Of a stretch of DNA of 64,000 nucleotides, positions 41,102 through 50,884 are shown in pieces (the stretch's first letter is position 1; each line of letters begins with the position of its first letter). Both the position numbers and the translations under genes were made by a program. The stretch comes from Bacteroidales bacterium (GTDB taxonomy: Bacteria > Bacteroidota > Bacteroidia > Bacteroidales > P3), in contig JAFYSZ010000001.1 of NCBI GenBank assembly GCA_017559135.1, forward strand, positions 124,001 through 188,000. Reading direction: 5' to 3'. The notes below the pieces were generated by a model. The model made no database searches, was not told the DNA's origin, and saw only the letters and a list, made by a program, of their open reading frames with translations.

Positions 41102-43363
41102 ATGAGTGAAAAAACGAAGAGAAAAACTAAAACAAACAACTTTAAAAAGTATGTAAGTATAATGTGGGGAACATATATCTGCTTTTTAGTGACGATAATT
41201 GTTTTTTTCATATTGTTATCCTCAGGAGTGTTAGGTTTTATGCCTACATTTGAACAATTGGAAAACCCAAAAGCAAATCTTGCTACCGAAGTTTATTCTG
41301 ATTCTGGTGAATTGATGGGATACATTGGTATACAAAATCGTTCAAATGTAACATATAAGGATATATCTCCAAGCCTTATAAATGCTCTTGTTGCAACAGA
41401 AGATGCTAGATTCTATGAGCACTCAGGAATAGACTTGCGTTCGTTGATTAGAGTTTTGACAAAAACAGTGTTAGGAGGTAATAAAAGTTCAGGAGGAGGT
41501 AGTACGCTAACACAACAGTTGGCAAAAAATCTTTTTCCTCGTGAACAAAAATCAACATTAGGTACAGTATTTGCAAAACTCAAAGAATGGGTTGTAGCAG
41601 TTAAACTTGAAAGAAATTATTCAAAAGAAGAAATCTTATCAATGTATCTAAATACTGTTGATTATGGCAGTAATGCATTTGGAATAAAGGCTGCTTCACA
41701 AATTTTCTTTTCAAAACAACCATCGGAATTAGAAGTTGAAGAGGCGGCTGTTTTAGTAGGATTATTAAAAGCACCAACTGCGTATAGTCCTATACGAAAT
41801 CCTGAAAATGCAAATAAGAGAAGAGATGTTGTTTTAAGCCAAATGCAAAAATATGGCTACATAACTGAGCCTGAATACAGAGAAAAAATCTCTAAACCAA
41901 TAAAATTGAATTTCAATCCACAGTCTCACGATGAAGGAATAGCAACATATTTTCGCGAAATGCTTAGAAATTATATGAAAGAATGGTGTAAAACGCACTA
42001 CAAAGCTAACGGAGAAAATTATGACGTGCATAAAGATGGATTAAAAATATATACAACTATAAATTACAAGATGCAAAAATATGCAGAGGAAGCAGTGAAA
42101 GAACATTTTACTACTTTACAAGCAGAATTTTTTAAACATACTAAGGGATACAAAGATGCACCGTTTACAGGTATAAGTAGAGAGGATATAGACAAGTATT
42201 ACGTTCAAGCAATGAAGAATTCCGACAGATACCGCTATCTGAAATCGGAAGGATTATCCGAAAACGACATAAAATCTCACTTTAAAGAAAAAACAAATAT
42301 GAGAGTTTTTACTTGGAAAGGTGATAAAGATACGATAATGTCGCCATGGGATTCTTTACGTTATTATAAGCATTTTTTAAATACCGGAATGGTTTCAATT
42401 GAACCACAAACTGGACATATAAAAGTTTATGTAGGAGGAATCAATTATAAACATTTCAAATTTGACAACGCAAAACTTGGAAGAAGACAAGTAGGCTCAA
42501 CCTTCAAACCATTTGTTTACGCAGCAGCAATGAGAGATAGTGAATTATCTCCATGCTATGAGTTAGAAAATTCGCCAGTAACATTTGAAGATTTCGATAA
42601 TTGGACTCCTAAAAACTCAAATGACGCAAGAGAAGGCGAGAATGTAACATTAAAATGGGCGTTAGCAAATTCAGTAAACTACATTTCGGCAGCCCTAATC
42701 AAAGACTACACAACACCACAAGCAGTAGTTGATTTAGTAAAACAAATGGGAATCACAACACCTATGGAAGCCTATCCATCTATATGTTTAGGAACATCTG
42801 ATCTTTCAGTAATGGAGATGGCAGGGGCAATGTCTACTTTTGTTAATAAAGGAATTCACAAAGAACCAATATTTATTACAAAAATATGTGATAGCAAAGG
42901 AATGGTTTTAGAAGTCTTTAATTCTAAAAGTAACTCAGCAATAGATGAAGAAACTTCGTATTTAGTTTTAGAACTTATGAAAGGCGTTGTAGATGGAGGT
43001 ACAGGAGGAAGATTAAGATACAGATACGGACTTACAAGTACGATAGCAGGAAAAACAGGAACGACAGACAATAATTCAGATGGTTGGTTCATAGGTTTAA
43101 ACCCTAAATTAGCAACCGCAGTCTGGGTAGGAGGGGAATTAAGAAGCATTCACTTCCGTTCAACAGCCTTAGGACAAGGAGCTTCAATGGCTTTACCTGT
43201 ATATGCTTTGTTTATGAAACGTTGCGAAAAAGATCAAAAACTCAATTTCTACAAAGGAGATTTTGATCGTCCGCCAACAATAACAACCGATATGGATTGT
43301 AGTAATTATATCCAAGAAATAGATCAAGGAACAATGGAACAAGAAAGAAATAAGGAGTGGTAA
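41102..43363 (+). CDS. mrcA: Class A penicillin-binding protein 1A
   Basis: 753-residue bifunctional peptidoglycan synthase: cytoplasmic basic start, one membrane helix (about 18-42), GT51 transglycosylase with ATEDARFYEHSGID and GGGSTLTQQLAKNLF, then transpeptidase with SxxK in GSTFKPF, SVN in NSVNYIS and KTGTT. The linker (about 300-430) is large. A terminator overlaps the last codons (43346-43378). Confidence 0.96.
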   Translation: MSEKTKRKTKTNNFKKYVSIMWGTYICFLVTIIVFFILLSSGVLGFMPTFEQLENPKANLATEVYSDSGELMGYIGIQNRSNVTYKDISPSLINALVATEDARFYEHSGIDLRSLIRVLTKTVLGGNKSSGGGSTLTQQLAKNLFPREQKSTLGTVFAKLKEWVVAVKLERNYSKEEILSMYLNTVDYGSNAFGIKAASQIFFSKQPSELEVEEAAVLVGLLKAPTAYSPIRNPENANKRRDVVLSQMQKYGYITEPEYREKISKPIKLNFNPQSHDEGIATYFREMLRNYMKEWCKTHYKANGENYDVHKDGLKIYTTINYKMQKYAEEAVKEHFTTLQAEFFKHTKGYKDAPFTGISREDIDKYYVQAMKNSDRYRYLKSEGLSENDIKSHFKEKTNMRVFTWKGDKDTIMSPWDSLRYYKHFLNTGMVSIEPQTGHIKVYVGGINYKHFKFDNAKLGRRQVGSTFKPFVYAAAMRDSELSPCYELENSPVTFEDFDNWTPKNSNDAREGENVTLKWALANSVNYISAALIKDYTTPQAVVDLVKQMGITTPMEAYPSICLGTSDLSVMEMAGAMSTFVNKGIHKEPIFITKICDSKGMVLEVFNSKSNSAIDEETSYLVLELMKGVVDGGTGGRLRYRYGLTSTIAGKTGTTDNNSDGWFIGLNPKLATAVWVGGELRSIHFRSTALGQGASMALPVYALFMKRCEKDQKLNFYKGDFDRPPTITTDMDCSNYIQEIDQGTMEQERNKEW

Positions 43364-43378
43364 TCACTCCTTATTTCT
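43346..43378 (+). terminator. Terminator overlapping the PBP1A stop
   Basis: 14-bp perfect stem AGAAATAAGGAGTG / CACTCCTTATTTCT with a 5-base loop that holds the TAA stop; T-rich downstream. The left arm encodes the last residues (RNKEW). Confidence 0.8.
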
Positions 43379-43385
43379 TATTTTC

Positions 43386-44612
43386 TTATTTTGTTTTCAA
43401 ATAATCAGCAACTGCTTGATAAGCTGGCAAAGAGAAAGGGTCGTTTACCGCATTTGAAGCCTCAGCGTGAGAAGACAATCTAACGATTACCATTTCAGCA
43501 ACAGGATCAATATAAATTACTTGTCCATGTACGCCTCTTGCACAAAAGGCTTTATCGTTGTTCTTAGTAACCCACCACATATTTCTATAAGCCCAACCTT
43601 TCAAAAGAGGATAACTCTCTTTGTCAAACTTGTTTGCGTTAGAGTTCTCAATAATATCTTTCATTAAACCCTGAGGAATAATTTGTTTTCCATTGAAATA
43701 CCCATCGTTTCTTATCATTTCACCAAATGCTGCCAAATCTCTCAAAGCAGCATTAAATCCTCCGCCAGCAAATTCAGTACCTGTTGCATCTAATTGATAG
43801 TAAGCCTCAATGTGAGCACCCATTGGTTTCCAAAAACGTTCCGAAATTAAATCAGCTAATGGTTTATCGCAAACTTTTGTAATAACCCAAGCTAAGGCAT
43901 CGGTGTTTATAGTTTTGTAACCAAACTTTTCACCATGAGTTCCCTTTTGTTTCACAGTTTGTAAAAACTCTCTATAACTTTTTGCACCCTTATAATTATC
44001 TGGTTTAGGGTAAGGTGTACCTGCTTGTGAAAATTCCCAAATACGAGAAGACGGATTATTATAATTTTCGTCATAATCCAATGCAGTAGTCATATCTAAC
44101 AGTTCTCGTATCGTTGCATTTCCAAATGCAGACTTTTTTAACTCAGGCACATAGTAAGAAACCTTTTGTTTTTCATCTAAAATGCCTTCTGCAACTAAGA
44201 CAGCACCCAAAGTTCCCGTTAAAGTCTTGCTCACAGACATTACAGCATGAGTACCATCAGGTTCTAAAAAAGCATAATAACGTTCAAATACAATTTTTCC
44301 CTTGTGAAGAACAATTATTCCATCGGCTTTTGCCATATCAAGTGATTGATTAAAAGAAATAAGTTTGCCATCGAGAGTTTCAAACATTAAATCGCCAATA
44401 GCATCATCATTTTTTGATTTAAAATCATAACGATTATACTCAGCAGGTTTAACACCCTTAGTTGGGAAAAACATTCTCATATCACAAACACTTTCCCTAA
44501 TTTGAGGAAAATTAAAGAAACTTCCATCAATAACACTTTTAATCAAATCATTTTGAGCCATTACACCAATATTCATTGATAATAAAACGGCACTTGCTAA
44601 TAACTTTTTCAT
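43386..44612 (-). CDS. Class C beta-lactamase-fold serine hydrolase (NylB-like)
   Basis: 408 residues from ATG 44612, which gives a proper signal peptide (MKKLLASAVLLSMNIGVMAQ); a longer in-frame start adds a non-signal lead. Catalytic Ser126-x2-Lys129 (MSVSKT) and the second motif in GYKTINTDALAWV, near-identical in form to 6-aminohexanoate-dimer hydrolases. LDMTTALDYDENY is also family-typical. Periplasmic or outer-membrane esterase/peptidase; substrate unknown. Confidence 0.88.
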   Translation of the reverse strand: MKKLLASAVLLSMNIGVMAQNDLIKSVIDGSFFNFPQIRESVCDMRMFFPTKGVKPAEYNRYDFKSKNDDAIGDLMFETLDGKLISFNQSLDMAKADGIIVLHKGKIVFERYYAFLEPDGTHAVMSVSKTLTGTLGAVLVAEGILDEKQKVSYYVPELKKSAFGNATIRELLDMTTALDYDENYNNPSSRIWEFSQAGTPYPKPDNYKGAKSYREFLQTVKQKGTHGEKFGYKTINTDALAWVITKVCDKPLADLISERFWKPMGAHIEAYYQLDATGTEFAGGGFNAALRDLAAFGEMIRNDGYFNGKQIIPQGLMKDIIENSNANKFDKESYPLLKGWAYRNMWWVTKNNDKAFCARGVHGQVIYIDPVAEMVIVRLSSHAEASNAVNDPFSLPAYQAVADYLKTK

Positions 44613-44738
44613 AGATAATAAAGATTTTAAAATTAACTCATATATAAACAACACTTCATAATAGATAAAGTTTTTCTTTTTTTAATAAAAAAATTAAAAT
44701 CACTATTTTTGAGTATTGTCACAAAAGGAAAAAGAAAG

Positions 44739-44746
44739 TAATTTTG
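44739..44746 (+). promoter_or_regulatory. -7 box of interrupted TonB receptor
   Basis: TAATTTTG, 25 bases before the ATG at 44771; an ATTG-like -33 lies about 20 bases upstream. Confidence 0.5.
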
Positions 44747-44770
44747 CACAGAAATTTAAAAATAGTAAAA

Positions 44771-47077
44771 ATGACAAAAGCAAAATTTATCTTACAACTA
44801 ATTCTAATGCTGATTATCACAGGAAATCTATCAGCACAAAATATAAATCCAGAAGGATTGTCAATAGAAGGGCATATCTTTAATAAAGAAACACAAGAAG
44901 CAGTACTTTATGCTACTGTAATGATTAAAAATACCACAATAGGAACAACAACAGATGAAATAGGAAGTTTCATAATTAGAAATCTAAAAGTAGGAAAATA
45001 TACATTAGTTGTTAGCTGTTTAGGATATAAAACATTAGAAACTCAAATAGAATTAAAAAATGACGACACTCCACACATTCATTTAAACTTAGAGCCACAT
45101 GCAGTAACGATAGATGAGGTTGTTGTCTCAGCAAACAGAAATGAAACATCAAGAAAAGAAGCCCCAGTAATAGTAAATGTTCTTTCAACTAAGCAATTTG
45201 AAAAGAACAACGCACAAGACCTTGTTCAAGCCTTACCTTTTCAAAGTGGAGTAAGAGTAGAATACAATTGTCAAAACTGTGGCTTTCCACAAGTAAAGAT
45301 AAATGGTTTAGATGGACCATATACACAAATTCTTATAGATTCTCGCCCAGTTATGAGTGCATTAAGCGGAGTTTATGGCTTAGAACAAATTCCGGTAAAT
45401 ATGGTTGAGCGAGTAGAAGTGGTAAAGGGTGGTGGTTCTGCTTTGTTTGGAGCAAATGCCATTGCGGGAACTATCAATATAATCACAAAAGAACCAACCA
45501 CCCCAAGCCTTAGTGTAGGTACAGACGTTCAAATGATAGGAGGAAGCTCGTATGCACAAAACGTAAACGTAAATGGAGCGTTATTAAGCAAAGATAAAAA
45601 AACGGGAGCCTCATTTTACCAAACATATAGAACACGTTCAGCTTATGATGCCGATAAAGATGGATTCACAGAGTTAGGAGAATTGGAAAATCTCTCTTTT
45701 GGAACAAATATATTCTATAATATAGACAATAGAAACAAACTTAACTTGGAATATCATACAACAAGCGAAGATAGAAGAGATGGAAATAATTTACATTTGC
45801 AACCACACAAAAGCGATATTTGTGAAATGACACAACATCAAATACATTCAGTGAATTTAAACTACAATTTCGTATCACTTAATGGTAAAAATCGCTTAAA
45901 TACATACGCTTCTACACAATATATAAATAGAAACTCTTACTACGGAGCTTATCAAGACCCAAATGCGTATGGAAAAACAAAAGATTTAACTTTCTTGGCA
46001 GGAGCAATGGCAAATCATAAATTAGATAAACTCTTATTTTCACAAGCCGATATTACATACGGAGTAGAATATAGCAGTAATAGTTTAGACGATAGAGTAG
46101 AAGATTATAATATGTACACACAATAAACTGCAAATGTAATAGGAGGATATGTTCAATCGGAGTGGAAAAGCAATAAATTCAATTTTTTATTAGGAGCAAG
46201 AGCCGATAAACACAATCTTTTAGAAGCACCAGTAATAGCACCGAGAGTAAACTTGTTGTATAAGCCGATTTCCGATTTACAACTCAGAGCAAGTTATTCA
46301 AGTGGCTATCGAGCACCACAAGTTTATGATGAAGATTTACACATAACTCAAGTAGGAGGGGAAAGTGTTAGGACTGTGCTTGATGAAAACCTACGTCCAG
46401 AATATTCTCATAGTGCAAGCCTATCGGCAGACTATTATATGCAAATAGGAAACAATGTTCAGTTCAATTTATTGTTAGAAGGATTTTACACAAACTTAGA
46501 TGATGTCTTTGCATTAAGAGTAATAGGACACGATCAACAAACACAAACTACAATACAAGAAAGATATAATGCCTCAGGAGCAGTAGTTAAAGGAATAAGT
46601 CTTACAGCAAAAATGTCTTATAAAGATATAATGACAATATCTGCTGCATATACCTTGCAATCGAGTAGATATAAAGAAACAGAATATTGGTCAGAAGATG
46701 AAAATGTAGCAGGTACAGACAAATTATTAAGAAGCCCTGATGATTATGGTTATGTAAGTTTAGATTATACCCCAATTGAGAGATTAGGTCTTAATCTTTC
46801 GGGAACATATACAGGAAAAATGCAAGTGCCTCACTATGCTGGCTACATAAATCAAGATCGTATGGAAACAACACCAAGATTTTTCGATTTGAATTGTGCG
46901 ATTAACTACGATTTTCAATTGACAAAAAGCAATACACTCCAAATAAAAATGGGAGTAAACAATGTTTTCAATTCATTTCAAAAAGACTTTGATAAAGGAA
47001 TTAACAGAGATTCAGGCTATATCTATGGTCCGACACAGCCAAGAACATATTATTTAGGTTTAAAATTGAAATTCTAA
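44771..47077 (+). pseudogene. TonB-dependent receptor with one in-frame stop
   Basis: Signal peptide (to LSAQ), carboxypeptidase-D-like domain, plug with YNCQNCGFPQVKINGL and VEVVKGGGSALFGANAIAGT, then a beta-barrel that ends in YYLGLKLKF. Codon 452 is TAA (46124-46126); the same frame continues open to the stop at 47077 with normal barrel sequence (TANVIGGYVQSEW right after). One C-to-T change from CAA (Gln) would explain it. Without readthrough the product lacks about 40% of the barrel and would not work. The plug C-x2-C suggests a metal or haem-type cargo, not proven. A sequencing error is possible. Confidence 0.85.
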
Positions 47078-47102
47078 AATCTATTTCTTTGATTTATTTT
47101 TG

Positions 47103-47110
47103 TATCTTCG
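47103..47110 (+). promoter_or_regulatory. -7-like box of GNAT gene
   Basis: TATCTTCG, a one-base variant of TAnnTTTG, 15 bases before the start. Confidence 0.4.
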
Positions 47111-47125
47111 CAAAAAAAAATTGAT

Positions 47126-47641
47126 ATGGTAACAATTAGATGTGCAGAACGTAAAGACTGTCCTGTGATTTTACAATTTATAAAAGAACTTGCAGAATAC
47201 GAAAAAGAACCTGATGCAGTTGAAGCAACTGTATCAATATTAGAAGAAAGTATTTTTGATAAACAACAAGCAAAAGTTGTATTATTAGAAGAGAACGGCG
47301 AAAGTTTAGGATTTGCTCTATACTTTTACAACTTCTCTACTTGGAGAGGCAAAGCAGGTTTATACTTAGAGGATTTATATGTAAGAGCACAGCACAGAGG
47401 AAAGGGATATGGCAAAATGTTATTGTCGTATTTAGCAAACCAAGCCGTAGAAGAGGGCTGTCCACGCTTTGAATGGATTGTATTAGATTGGAATACACCT
47501 TCTATAAACTTTTATAAAGCAATGGGAGCAAAGCCTTTGGACGAGTGGACCGTATTTCGCTTAGAAAATAACGCACTTAAAAATTTGGCAAACGAATATA
47601 AGAAAAATTATTCTTTGGATTCTTCTTCTGATTGTTGTTGA
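47126..47641 (+). CDS. GNAT N-acetyltransferase (diamine acetyltransferase-like)
   Basis: 171 residues. Acetyl-CoA signature YVRAQHRGKGYGKMLLSYLA (R/Q-x2-G-x-G/A within it), preceded by LYLEDLYV and followed by FEWIVLDWNTPSINFYKAMGA as in spermidine/spermine or thialysine acetyltransferases. The C-terminus (SLDSSSDCC) overlaps the convergent gene by 34 bases and is probably unstructured. Substrate probably a polyamine or amino-acid derivative. Confidence 0.88.
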   Translation: MVTIRCAERKDCPVILQFIKELAEYEKEPDAVEATVSILEESIFDKQQAKVVLLEENGESLGFALYFYNFSTWRGKAGLYLEDLYVRAQHRGKGYGKMLLSYLANQAVEEGCPRFEWIVLDWNTPSINFYKAMGAKPLDEWTVFRLENNALKNLANEYKKNYSLDSSSDCC

Positions 47642-49101
47642 GTTTCCAAAATTATTTCTTTTTTCACACTCTCTTTTACTAACTTTACTTTTTGCCAATA
47701 ACTATGTTTTCCTACTGAAAGGTTTAATCCCGCAAAAATATCAAAGCCGTTGATGTCTCCGACATTGAACTGTTTTGTAGAATGAAGATTTCCGCCTGCG
47801 TATAGTTGAGCAGGGCCTATTTTCAAACTGACTAACGCACTTGGATTAAACAAATTTTCTTTTCTAAACATATTTCCAAAACTTAAAGAAAGGAATTTGG
47901 TATGTAAAGAATAGAAAAGAGAGAGGTGAGTGTCATAAAATTTTCCGTCAGCAAACTTTGTATTGAATAAAGCATGGAGATAGTTTACTTTTCCAAAGTT
48001 ATAAGTTGCTCCAAAGTAGAGTTTTGTAGGCAAATGTGTAGTATAAGAATCCAAAGCTTGAGTTCTTATGTCTAATGCCGAAGTTAAACTATCTGCAAGG
48101 GCATTTATTTGATTTTCAAAGTCAGTTTCTATACTATCAATGCTTGAATTAATACCCTCAAACACTATTTCCTGATAAGGACGATTGTTAATCAATTGAG
48201 AAGAGTGAGTCTTCCAATTCAAAATACTATAAATATCAACTGCACTTATGCTTAATTCTAAGTTTTCCAACAATCTGTAACTCGCACCTACGTCAAACGA
48301 AACGCCACTATTGTTAAAACTTTGAGAAAATATCTCTTTAAGGTTTTCATTCATTATAAACTCAGCATTAGCGTTGTCTTTAAACAAAGAAGTTATGTTA
48401 ATATCTCCTAAAATATTTGAAGTCAAAATATCTATTTCGCCATGAGCAGATATTTTTTCGCTATTGTCAAATTTGATTTCAAGATTTGCATCATTTGTAT
48501 GTATGTTTGCAATTCCTGTTATCAATTTAACTTTTGCTCCAACGTTCAATCTATCATTTATTTGCCTTGCATAACCAAAGGCATTGCTGATATATGAATT
48601 TAATTCTAAGAAATGTCCGTCTAAAAGTCTGATATTTCCATTCTCAACACTACTTCCATCTAAAATTAAGTCGAAAATACCTTTTGAAAAGTTGAGTCTT
48701 GTATCAATAACTAAGGATAAATCATAGTTGAAATAGTTTTTTCCTACTTTAAAACCAAAACCAAATAAATCCATATCGTAATTGAAACTTACAAAGTTGT
48801 TATCAGATAAAGTATTTCTAAATCTTTCTAAATCTAATTGCAAAGAATCAGGGTAAATCGGGTGTTTGTGAATCAAATCGTGGTAAGAAAAACCAGAAGT
48901 ATGTACACCTCCATTTGTCGTTCCAAGTATTAGCGATATATAAAAGTTATTGTTTGGAGTAATTGCAGGATTGTATTGAGTAACTTGCGGAGCCTCTCTT
49001 AGGAAATAAAGAATATCTTTTTGAGAATATGAATTTGTGCTTACAAATGTGAATAAGCAAACAAATAAACCAAATACTATTTTTGAATTATGCTTTTTCA
49101 T
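47608..49101 (-). CDS. DUF5723-type outer-membrane protein
   Basis: 497 residues: signal peptide (to NSYSQ), then a beta-rich protein of alternating hydrophobic strands (FGYARQINDRLNVGAKVKL, DVGASYRLLENLELSISAVD, KLYFGATYNFGKVNYL) as in outer-membrane barrels, ending in an acidic, Gln/Glu-rich tail. Matches the Bacteroidota family annotated DUF5723; function unknown. Downstream of the lipoprotein gene by 23 bases, so probably one operon. Confidence 0.8.
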   Translation of the reverse strand: MKKHNSKIVFGLFVCLFTFVSTNSYSQKDILYFLREAPQVTQYNPAITPNNNFYISLILGTTNGGVHTSGFSYHDLIHKHPIYPDSLQLDLERFRNTLSDNNFVSFNYDMDLFGFGFKVGKNYFNYDLSLVIDTRLNFSKGIFDLILDGSSVENGNIRLLDGHFLELNSYISNAFGYARQINDRLNVGAKVKLITGIANIHTNDANLEIKFDNSEKISAHGEIDILTSNILGDINITSLFKDNANAEFIMNENLKEIFSQSFNNSGVSFDVGASYRLLENLELSISAVDIYSILNWKTHSSQLINNRPYQEIVFEGINSSIDSIETDFENQINALADSLTSALDIRTQALDSYTTHLPTKLYFGATYNFGKVNYLHALFNTKFADGKFYDTHLSLFYSLHTKFLSLSFGNMFRKENLFNPSALVSLKIGPAQLYAGGNLHSTKQFNVGDINGFDIFAGLNLSVGKHSYWQKVKLVKESVKKEIILETQQQSEEESKE

Positions 49102-49124
49102 ATAACTTTGTCTTTTAAATAGGA

Positions 49125-50828
49125 TTAAAAACTAATGTTTCCAACAGCACTTACACTTGCTTTGATTTTGATTTTCGCATCATTTGAAAATCTTACGTAT
49201 CTTTGTTGGTTTTGATTGTCTTTTGAAGTGTTTAAAGTTGCTGATAGTTTTATCTTTTTAGCCTTTTTTAAGCTGTTATACTTCGAATCATCAAGAGTAA
49301 CTTTAATGTTTTCCGAAGTAGGAGAAAGGATATGTCCTTGCGAATCTACAATAGGACTTGAAATTACAAGAGGTGAAGTAAGTAAAGTGTCAATTAAAAC
49401 GTTGTTACTATCTATTAGATATAGATTTGCTGATAATTCTGCTGGAAGTGAACTTTCTATATAGAATTGTAATGTTGTGGATTTTAAATAATTCATTTCT
49501 TCTATGAATTTAAACGCATCAAATTCCTTTTCATAATGCAAATCTTTTAGTTTTGCTTTTAAAGGAAGAATGGCTTTGGCATCTAAGGTAACGAAGGCAT
49601 CGTCTGGTGAAATAAAATTAGGATAAGAGTTATTGTTATTTGAGTTTTCTTGGAAATTGAATTTTATATCGTATGATAATTTCTCAGGAAGGATTTCTAT
49701 TGCATTTGCATCGGATTCTAAAACAATATCATTTGTATGTCCTACTAAGCCTAATTGTTCTGCTCTATTGAAATGTAATGTGTTTTCTTCGTTTATTAGG
49801 TTGTAAACATCGCCTTCTTTTGTTATTGTTTTGAATTTGGCAAATGCGTTAAGGTCAATTCCTATGTTTGTTGAAGAGCAAAGGTTTAGATATACTTTTT
49901 CAAGGTCTATATTGTTGTTTCCTGCAATGGAATTAAGGATTGAGTCTTGGAAGAAGTCTAATGGTATTGTGTCGGTAAGATGAAATTCACATTCTCCTAA
50001 ATCTCCGAAAACTGCATCTAAGAAAATGGTTTCAAATGCAAGGTTTAGGTTTATGTCATAATCACCTGATTGAAAGGAATCATTGCTTGCTAAATCAAAA
50101 ACAAGTCTATATCTTAAATCTACAAACTTTTTATTGACTTGATCTATAATTGTATCTTTTAAATATATGGTATAATTTGATAAGTCAAGGTATTGGTTTA
50201 ATATGTTTGAGGTATTTGAGATTTGAATGCGTTGTGAAAGCAATTCTCCTGTAAGAGGATTTTTTATACTGCTTGATGTTAATTCTATATAGCTATTTAA
50301 TGGTAGGGCTTCTTGTGGTTGTATTAGTATGTTACCTGATATTATATGTATGCTATCAATTCTTGCTTCATTGTTAAAATGATTTATTTCTACACTTATA
50401 TCTTCTGATTCTGTGTTTGCGTCAGGGAAAAGAAAATCTACTGATTCAATCTCATTGAATGCAAATCCATAATCTTCTAAATCGGGAATTGATAATTCTG
50501 CTATATTGATTTGTATTGTTTCTATTTCGTCTAATTGTTTTGTGTATTCATTTACTTGTGCGGTGTCTTTTATTGAATATGTGATTTGAAGAAACGATTC
50601 ACCTTCTTCATTGATTTGCATTATTTCAAAGCCGTTTGCTGTATCGGAAAGTTGGTTTAGGTCTAAAAAATCACTTAATGATACTTCTAAATTTATAAGT
50701 GGTGCGTTTATTGTTGGGTTTATTGTTGTTTGAGATAAGGAATCAAAATCAAAATCTTGTTCATCTACGCAAGATGTTAAAGATGCAATAAAAATAATCA
50801 AAAATAAAAAATGTAATAATTTTTTCAT
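49125..50828 (-). CDS. Large lipoprotein of unknown function
   Basis: 567 residues; lipobox TSC (Cys20) followed by an acidic DEQDFDFD stretch, as in surface or outer-membrane lipoproteins. The body is beta-rich without cysteines except two in the middle (GECEF, NLCSS), and ends in FSNDAKIKIKASVSAVGNISF. Likely acts with the DUF5723 protein. No family recognised. Confidence 0.78.
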   Translation of the reverse strand: MKKLLHFLFLIIFIASLTSCVDEQDFDFDSLSQTTINPTINAPLINLEVSLSDFLDLNQLSDTANGFEIMQINEEGESFLQITYSIKDTAQVNEYTKQLDEIETIQINIAELSIPDLEDYGFAFNEIESVDFLFPDANTESEDISVEINHFNNEARIDSIHIISGNILIQPQEALPLNSYIELTSSSIKNPLTGELLSQRIQISNTSNILNQYLDLSNYTIYLKDTIIDQVNKKFVDLRYRLVFDLASNDSFQSGDYDINLNLAFETIFLDAVFGDLGECEFHLTDTIPLDFFQDSILNSIAGNNNIDLEKVYLNLCSSTNIGIDLNAFAKFKTITKEGDVYNLINEENTLHFNRAEQLGLVGHTNDIVLESDANAIEILPEKLSYDIKFNFQENSNNNNSYPNFISPDDAFVTLDAKAILPLKAKLKDLHYEKEFDAFKFIEEMNYLKSTTLQFYIESSLPAELSANLYLIDSNNVLIDTLLTSPLVISSPIVDSQGHILSPTSENIKVTLDDSKYNSLKKAKKIKLSATLNTSKDNQNQQRYVRFSNDAKIKIKASVSAVGNISF

Positions 50829-50858
50829 AGCTTTGCATTATTGAAATTTAAGATTTTG

Positions 50859-50866
50859 CAAAGGTA
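50859..50866 (-). promoter_or_regulatory. -7 box of lipoprotein-DUF5723 operon
   Basis: Minus strand TACCTTTG, 31 bases before the start. Confidence 0.55.
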
Positions 50867-50884
50867 GTTATTTTTTTGATTTTT

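Noticed and set aside
44744-44770. TTG start for the interrupted TonB receptor
   Set aside because: The TTG is part of the promoter -7 box TAATTTTG; ATG 44771 gives the signal peptide directly.
46124-46126. Programmed recoding of the TAA in the TonB receptor
   Set aside because: No selenocysteine-type signal applies to TAA and no readthrough context is evident; a mutation or sequence error is simpler.
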